Position numbers and translations under genes: made by a program. The notes beneath the pieces were generated by a model that saw only the letters and a list, made by a program, of their open reading frames with translations, was not told where the DNA came from and made no database searches. This document shows positions 60,019 to 64,000 of a stretch of DNA of 64,000 nucleotides, one piece after another (the stretch's first letter is position 1; each line of letters opens with the position of its first letter). The DNA is taken from positions 168,862 to 232,861 of the forward strand of contig JBAZEK010000004.1 of assembly GCA_041653995.1 (NCBI GenBank), written 5' to 3'. The stretch is from Dehalococcoidia bacterium. Its GTDB lineage: Bacteria; Chloroflexota; Dehalococcoidia; GIF9; UBA5629.

Positions 60019-62471
60019 CCAGACAGTCGGAAATCGAAAAAGAACGAATGCAGGAGATGTTCGACAACCTGGGGTCGGACAGGTATCCGCTCAAGGAATA
60101 TAAATCCATAGGCAGGAAATTACCCCGTAAGCTGGACGGACCGCCCAAGGCTTCCGGTGAGGCTGCCTATACCATGGACATACAACTTCCAGGAATGCTG
60201 TATATGCGTTTCCTGACCTCTCCCCACGCGCATGCCAAAATACTCAAGATGGACACCGGCAAGGCGGAGAAGCTGTCGGGCGTAAGGTATATCCTGCGTT
60301 ACGATGATCCCGAGATGCCGGAAGCGGCAAACATCGGCCAGATGGCGGGATTTTTCGGCACCGATAAGCCGCTTCCCGGGATTGCCCATTTTGAGGGAGA
60401 GTTGGTCGGCGCCGCCGTAGCGGCCGATACGGAGTCCATCGCGGAGGAGGCGCTCTCACTGATCGAGGTCGAGTGGGAGGAACGTCCTTTCAATCTCGAT
60501 GTGGAGAAGGCAGCCGAAGCGGATGCGCCGCTGTCCTACCCGGAACGCTACGCAGACGCGAACCACTGGAACAAGGGTATCATCGATACACTGATAAAGG
60601 GTGATGTGAAGAAGGGATTTGCCGAAGCAGATAAGGTTGTGGAATTCAGGATCGTGCGCCGCCTTCATACCGGAATGGGCCCCGAGCGCCAGTGCGGAGT
60701 GTTCAAGTGGAACGGGGATTGCCCCGAGGTATGGCTTAAGCAACAGAGGGCGCATCTGCCCAAATATCAAATCTCCAGCTGGTATGGCGGTGTACCTATG
60801 GATAAAATTCAACTCCATATGCCCTATCAGGGGGGGAGTTTCGGAGGCTGGACCTGTGCCGAATCGTTAATGGGGCCGCACTATTGTGCCGGCCTGGTGG
60901 CAAAGAGAACAAGAAAGCCGGTGAAATATATCCTGAACCGCAGGGAGGATTTTAACGTCGGCTCTATGGACGCAGGGACCTATTTAATTAAGGTCGGCTT
61001 TAAAAATGACGGCACCATCACCGCCGTCGATGGCACCCTCTATAACCTTAACGCATACATGCCGATTTTTTTCCCGGCTCTTCATATAAATGAGAATACG
61101 CGGGTCCCAAATATAAATTCTCAAGTTAAATCTGTATGGGTCAATAAGCCTGAGACTGTTCCCACGCGCTGCGAACTGCTGCCGCCTTGTCTTTCCTTTA
61201 CCATGATTATGGACCGCGTCGCGGCTGAACTTGATATGGATCCGATCGAGGTTGCACTTAAAAACGACGGCGCCGAACAACATGACATGGCCTGGCTTAA
61301 CGAGGAGAAAAAACGGCGAGGTTTTGAAGCGCGAGACAGCCTCAAAGAATGCATCGAGAAAGGTAAAGCCGAGTTTAAATGGGATGAATCCTGGCACAAG
61401 GCCGGAACACGAAAGCTCCCCAACGGTAGGATGCACGGCGTTGGCTTCACCTGGACACAGGAGTGGGGTGACTCGCTTGGCAGCGGCGAAGTTGCCATAC
61501 GCATAGAACGAAAAGACGGGACTGCCACCATACTATCCATGGGTTGCGACCAGGGTGTCAATGCAGAGGAATCCTACTGTCAGATCGTAGCGGATGAGCT
61601 CGGCTTCCGTCTCGAGGATGTGCATTATAACCAGCAGGTTGATCCGGGCTTTTACAGGATGACCCCCGGTTCTTCAACCAACATGTCCATTAACGGTTGG
61701 GCGGTGCGTCATGCGGCCAGGATTTTAAAGCAAAGGATACTGGAAGCGGTCACCAGCCCTACATCTGTAACCCAGCGAGGCAGCTTTGCACCGATGTTGC
61801 CCGATACTAAACCGGAAGACCTGGATATACAAAATAGCCTGATTATCCATAAATCCGATCCTTCCATACAAATACCCGTATCCGACGTCCCCAAACGCGG
61901 TAGCCTTGCCGGATCGATGTCCGAGGCCGAGGCCTTCGGCGTAAGGAACTCCTGGGTACAACCGCTGTTTGCCGATGCTTTTCATGTACAGCACGGCGGG
62001 GTCAATCCTAATAATCCCAGGCCCCACTTATGCCGCCAGGCCCATTTCATGGAGGTCGAGGTCGATACTGAAACAGGCGAGGTTTTCGTCACCCGCATCG
62101 TGAATGTCAACGACATAGGCAAGGCCATCAACCCAATGAGTTGCTGGGGTCAGCAGTACGGCGGCAGCATCATGGGCGTAAGCCGCGGCAAATTAGAGGA
62201 AATGATATATGATCCGGTAACCGGTGTGATGCTCAACGGGAACCTGCTCGACTACAAGATCGCCGGCATCAAGGATATCGGACCGATCGGCACCATATTG
62301 GTGGAGACCGGCATGGGCTACGGACCATATGGGCTCGTGGGCATAGGCGAGGATATCGCTACGGTTATGCCGGGATTGCTGGCGCCTGCTATCTACAACG
62401 CCATACGGGTCTGGATCGAAGACTTCCCGATTACACCTGACAAAGTACTGAATGCACTGGGGAAACTATAA
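60015..62471 (+). CDS. molybdopterin-binding subunit of a xanthine dehydrogenase family enzyme (copy 2)
   Basis: 818 residues, same length as the orphan at 29793. Hammerhead domain (RKLDGPPKASGEAAYTMDIQLPGMLYMRF), molybdopterin segments (PYQGGSFGGW, RREDF, DQGVNAEESYCQIVADELG), and the C-terminal Glu779 in GIGEDIAT. Reactions in this family include hydroxylation of heteroaromatics and dehydroxylation of 4-hydroxybenzoyl-CoA. The medium-subunit gene downstream carries extra cysteines as in 4-hydroxybenzoyl-CoA reductase, favouring an aromatic-CoA-type enzyme. Overlaps the NuoF-like gene by 4 bases. Confidence 0.95.
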   Translation: MTRQSEIEKERMQEMFDNLGSDRYPLKEYKSIGRKLPRKLDGPPKASGEAAYTMDIQLPGMLYMRFLTSPHAHAKILKMDTGKAEKLSGVRYILRYDDPEMPEAANIGQMAGFFGTDKPLPGIAHFEGELVGAAVAADTESIAEEALSLIEVEWEERPFNLDVEKAAEADAPLSYPERYADANHWNKGIIDTLIKGDVKKGFAEADKVVEFRIVRRLHTGMGPERQCGVFKWNGDCPEVWLKQQRAHLPKYQISSWYGGVPMDKIQLHMPYQGGSFGGWTCAESLMGPHYCAGLVAKRTRKPVKYILNRREDFNVGSMDAGTYLIKVGFKNDGTITAVDGTLYNLNAYMPIFFPALHINENTRVPNINSQVKSVWVNKPETVPTRCELLPPCLSFTMIMDRVAAELDMDPIEVALKNDGAEQHDMAWLNEEKKRRGFEARDSLKECIEKGKAEFKWDESWHKAGTRKLPNGRMHGVGFTWTQEWGDSLGSGEVAIRIERKDGTATILSMGCDQGVNAEESYCQIVADELGFRLEDVHYNQQVDPGFYRMTPGSSTNMSINGWAVRHAARILKQRILEAVTSPTSVTQRGSFAPMLPDTKPEDLDIQNSLIIHKSDPSIQIPVSDVPKRGSLAGSMSEAEAFGVRNSWVQPLFADAFHVQHGGVNPNNPRPHLCRQAHFMEVEVDTETGEVFVTRIVNVNDIGKAINPMSCWGQQYGGSIMGVSRGKLEEMIYDPVTGVMLNGNLLDYKIAGIKDIGPIGTILVETGMGYGPYGLVGIGEDIATVMPGLLAPAIYNAIRVWIEDFPITPDKVLNALGKL

Positions 62472-62506
62472 TCAGAGAATAAGCTTAGAAAGAGGAGGAC
62501 GAGAAC

Positions 62507-63091
62507 TTGAGTAAAGAAACCAGGACTTTCACCTGCCCCTACTGCGGGGATTCGCATGATACGCAGGACGGGCTGAAAAGCCATGTCTTCAAATCGCACA
62601 AGGGACGCGGCCTGCCCACAGCGGAAGGCCGCATCAAACTGATTATCAATAAGGCAGAGCACTCCTTCCTGGTGGAGCCCAACTGGACCCTCTACTACCT
62701 CATCCACGACGTGCTCGGCCTGACGGGCTCCAAGCAGTTCTGCGACCGCGGCGCCTGCAGCTCATGCACCATGATCGTGGACGGTAAACCCGTCCTCTCC
62801 TGCATGATGCTGGCCATCGAGTGCGACGGCAAGACCGTCGAGACCGTCGAGGGCATCGCCGCCGACGGCCATCCCCTGATCGAAGCATACGTGAACAACC
62901 ACGCCATGCAGTGCGGCTACTGCACACCCGGCTTCGTGGTCGCCTCCAAGGCGCTGCTGGACCGCAACCAGGACCCGACCGAGGAGGAGGTTATGGCTGC
63001 TCTCTCGGGCAACCTCTGCCGCTGCGGCACCTATCCTCAGCATCCCATAGCCGTCAAAGAGGCCGCCGCAAAAATGAAGGCGGCGAAATAA
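62507..63091 (+). CDS. [2Fe-2S] small subunit with N-terminal zinc-finger-like extension
   Basis: 194 residues. An N-terminal extension has FTCPYCGDSHDTQDG and then SHVFKSH, a C2H2 pattern with Cys10, Cys13, His26 and His31. From about residue 42 the normal CoxS/XdhC-type subunit follows: Cys79, Cys84, Cys87 and Cys99 bind the plant-type [2Fe-2S] cluster, and Cys136, Cys139, Cys171 and Cys173 the second cluster. It carries electrons between the molybdopterin site and FAD. The start is TTG at 62507 after AGGAGG. The zinc-finger motif is unusual for this family. Confidence 0.93.
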   Translation: MSKETRTFTCPYCGDSHDTQDGLKSHVFKSHKGRGLPTAEGRIKLIINKAEHSFLVEPNWTLYYLIHDVLGLTGSKQFCDRGACSSCTMIVDGKPVLSCMMLAIECDGKTVETVEGIAADGHPLIEAYVNNHAMQCGYCTPGFVVASKALLDRNQDPTEEEVMAALSGNLCRCGTYPQHPIAVKEAAAKMKAAK

Positions 63092-63101
63092 GGGGGTTAT
63101 C

Positions 63102-64000
63102 GTGAAGAATTTTAAACACTTCAACGCATACAGTGTGGACGAGGCCGTGGCCCTCATGGGCCGCTACGGTGAACGCGCCGCCGTCATCGCAGGCGGCACC
63201 GATATCCTGGGCAAGATGAAGGACTCCATCCTGCCCGCCTACCCGGAAGCCCTCATTAACATCAAGACCATACAGGGGCTGAGCGACATCAAGGAGTCGG
63301 GCGGCATGCTCAACATCGGCGCGCTGGCCCTGCTGGCCGATATCGCCGCCGATCCCGTCATCAAGTCCAAATACGCCGCGCTGGCGCAGGCCGCCGGCAG
63401 GACCGCCTCACCCCACCTGCGCAACATGGGCACCATCGGGGGCAACATCTGCCAGGACATCCGCTGCTGGTACTACCGCAATCAGAACAACAGGTTTTCC
63501 TGCCTGCGCAAAAAGGGCGGCAGGTGCTACGCCATCAAGGGCGACAACCGCTACCATTCCATCTTCGGCGGCAGCGTCTCCGGAGGCTGCTTCGCAGTCC
63601 ATCCCAGCGACACCGCCCCCGCCCTGGTGGCCCTCGATGCCAAAATCGTGACCTCCAGCCGCACCATCGACGCCGAGAACTTCTTCGAGGTCAAGCCCGT
63701 CAAGACCACCGTGCTCAAGGCCGACGAGATCGTCACCGGCATACAGATTCCCGAGCCCGCCGCAGGATCATCCAGCGCGTTCCTCAAGTTCGCCCTGCGC
63801 AGGTCCATCGACTTCCCCATCGTCAACTGTGCGGTCATGATCACAACCAAGGACGGCAAGGTCTCAGCCGCCAGGATCTGCCTCAACGCCGTTCACGTCA
63901 TACCCTACAGGGCGGTCCAGGCGGAGCAGGTGGTTATCGGCAAGAAAATAGATGAAGCGCTGGCTGAAGAAGCGGGCCAGGCCGCTGTATCCGCAGCCAA
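63102..64000 (+). CDS. FAD-binding medium subunit (HcrB-like), 3' end outside window
   Basis: About 299 residues are visible, start GTG at 63102 with AGGGGG before it. FAD motifs are AGGTDILG (residues 30-37) and NMGTIGGNICQ (108-118), followed by PSDTAPALVAL. Between them lies a Cys-rich insert: Cys117, Cys122, Cys134, Cys142 and Cys163, in the order RCWYY...C-x7-C...CFAV. As I recall, 4-hydroxybenzoyl-CoA reductase subunit HcrB has an extra [4Fe-4S] cluster on four cysteines in this place. The subunit passes electrons to or from the NADH module. Confidence 0.92.
   Translation, partial: MKNFKHFNAYSVDEAVALMGRYGERAAVIAGGTDILGKMKDSILPAYPEALINIKTIQGLSDIKESGGMLNIGALALLADIAADPVIKSKYAALAQAAGRTASPHLRNMGTIGGNICQDIRCWYYRNQNNRFSCLRKKGGRCYAIKGDNRYHSIFGGSVSGGCFAVHPSDTAPALVALDAKIVTSSRTIDAENFFEVKPVKTTVLKADEIVTGIQIPEPAAGSSSAFLKFALRRSIDFPIVNCAVMITTKDGKVSAARICLNAVHVIPYRAVQAEQVVIGKKIDEALAEEAGQAAVSAA

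Overview
The window looks like a chromosomal segment of an anaerobic, metabolically versatile bacterium with a moderately GC-rich genome. The best guess is a Dehalococcoidia-like Chloroflexota, with an uncultured syntroph of another phylum as the alternative. This is inferred from gene content: many class III (CaiB/BaiF) CoA-transferases, acyl-CoA ligase, thiolase and enoyl-CoA hydratase genes, molybdenum hydroxylases, TlyA, and short dispersed palindromic repeats. No rRNA gene, intact tRNA gene or other phylogenetic marker was seen. There is no CRISPR array, prophage or intact insertion sequence.

Layout. 0-6.1 kb: the end of a DNA methyltransferase, then a leftward purF-purM-purH purine operon continuing into a small unknown gene, a RidA-like protein and a glycerophosphodiesterase. 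6.2-9.8 kb: a CARDB secreted protein, then tlyA, an M50 site-2 protease and an alpha/beta hydrolase as a tightly overlapping leftward unit. 9.8-22.2 kb: a lipid/acyl-CoA region with thiolase, acyl-CoA ligase and SDR, a divergent TetR regulator, a second near-duplicate SDR, an MFS transporter, an M20 peptidase, two CoA-transferases and two enoyl-CoA hydratases. 22.2-26.1 kb: repeat-rich DNA, a hydrolase whose end was rewritten by a repeat, and a visibly AT-rich block of orphan genes. 26.1-35.5 kb: a molbindin, then a sugar-acid/hydroxy-acid locus (RraA-like, UxaA small and large subunits, an orphan molybdenum hydroxylase large subunit, an SCP2-like protein, a convergent LarA-like protein and a GPH symporter). 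Its two convergent transcription units share the same promoter and leader sequence. 35.6-39.1 kb: Cas4-like nuclease, homocysteine methyltransferase-like protein and amidase. 39.1-45.6 kb: trehalose synthesis by two routes (OtsA/OtsB and TreT-like) with an MscS channel and a cation/proton antiporter, an osmotic-stress cluster. 45.7-51.5 kb: TetR, nitroreductase, and a signalling operon of NMT1/THI5-like binding protein, sensor kinase, receiver and HD-GYP receiver. 51.6-56.2 kb: transglutaminase-like protein, amidohydrolase and a double CoA-transferase. 56.4-64 kb: a nitronate-monooxygenase-like protein followed by an operon joining HoxU/NuoE/NuoF-like NADH-oxidising subunits to a three-subunit molybdenum hydroxylase; the last gene runs off the window.

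How it fits together. The CoA-ligase, CoA-transferase, hydratase, SDR and thiolase genes supply activation and beta-oxidation-like steps for carboxylic acids. The 57.6-64 kb operon encodes what looks like an NAD(H)-coupled molybdenum hydroxylase related to 4-hydroxybenzoyl-CoA reductase: its FAD subunit carries the extra cysteines of that family, and its [2Fe-2S] subunit carries an unusual N-terminal C2H2 zinc-finger motif. The orphan large subunit at 29.8 kb has the same length as the one in this operon and may borrow its electron-transfer subunits.

The most unusual features are: the twin promoter/leader elements around the 27-34 kb locus; the NADH-dehydrogenase/molybdenum-hydroxylase operon; a short palindromic repeat family that has inserted into genes, in one case supplying the in-frame linker of a double CoA-transferase; and the pairing of CoA-transferases that lack the catalytic aspartate with ones that keep it.
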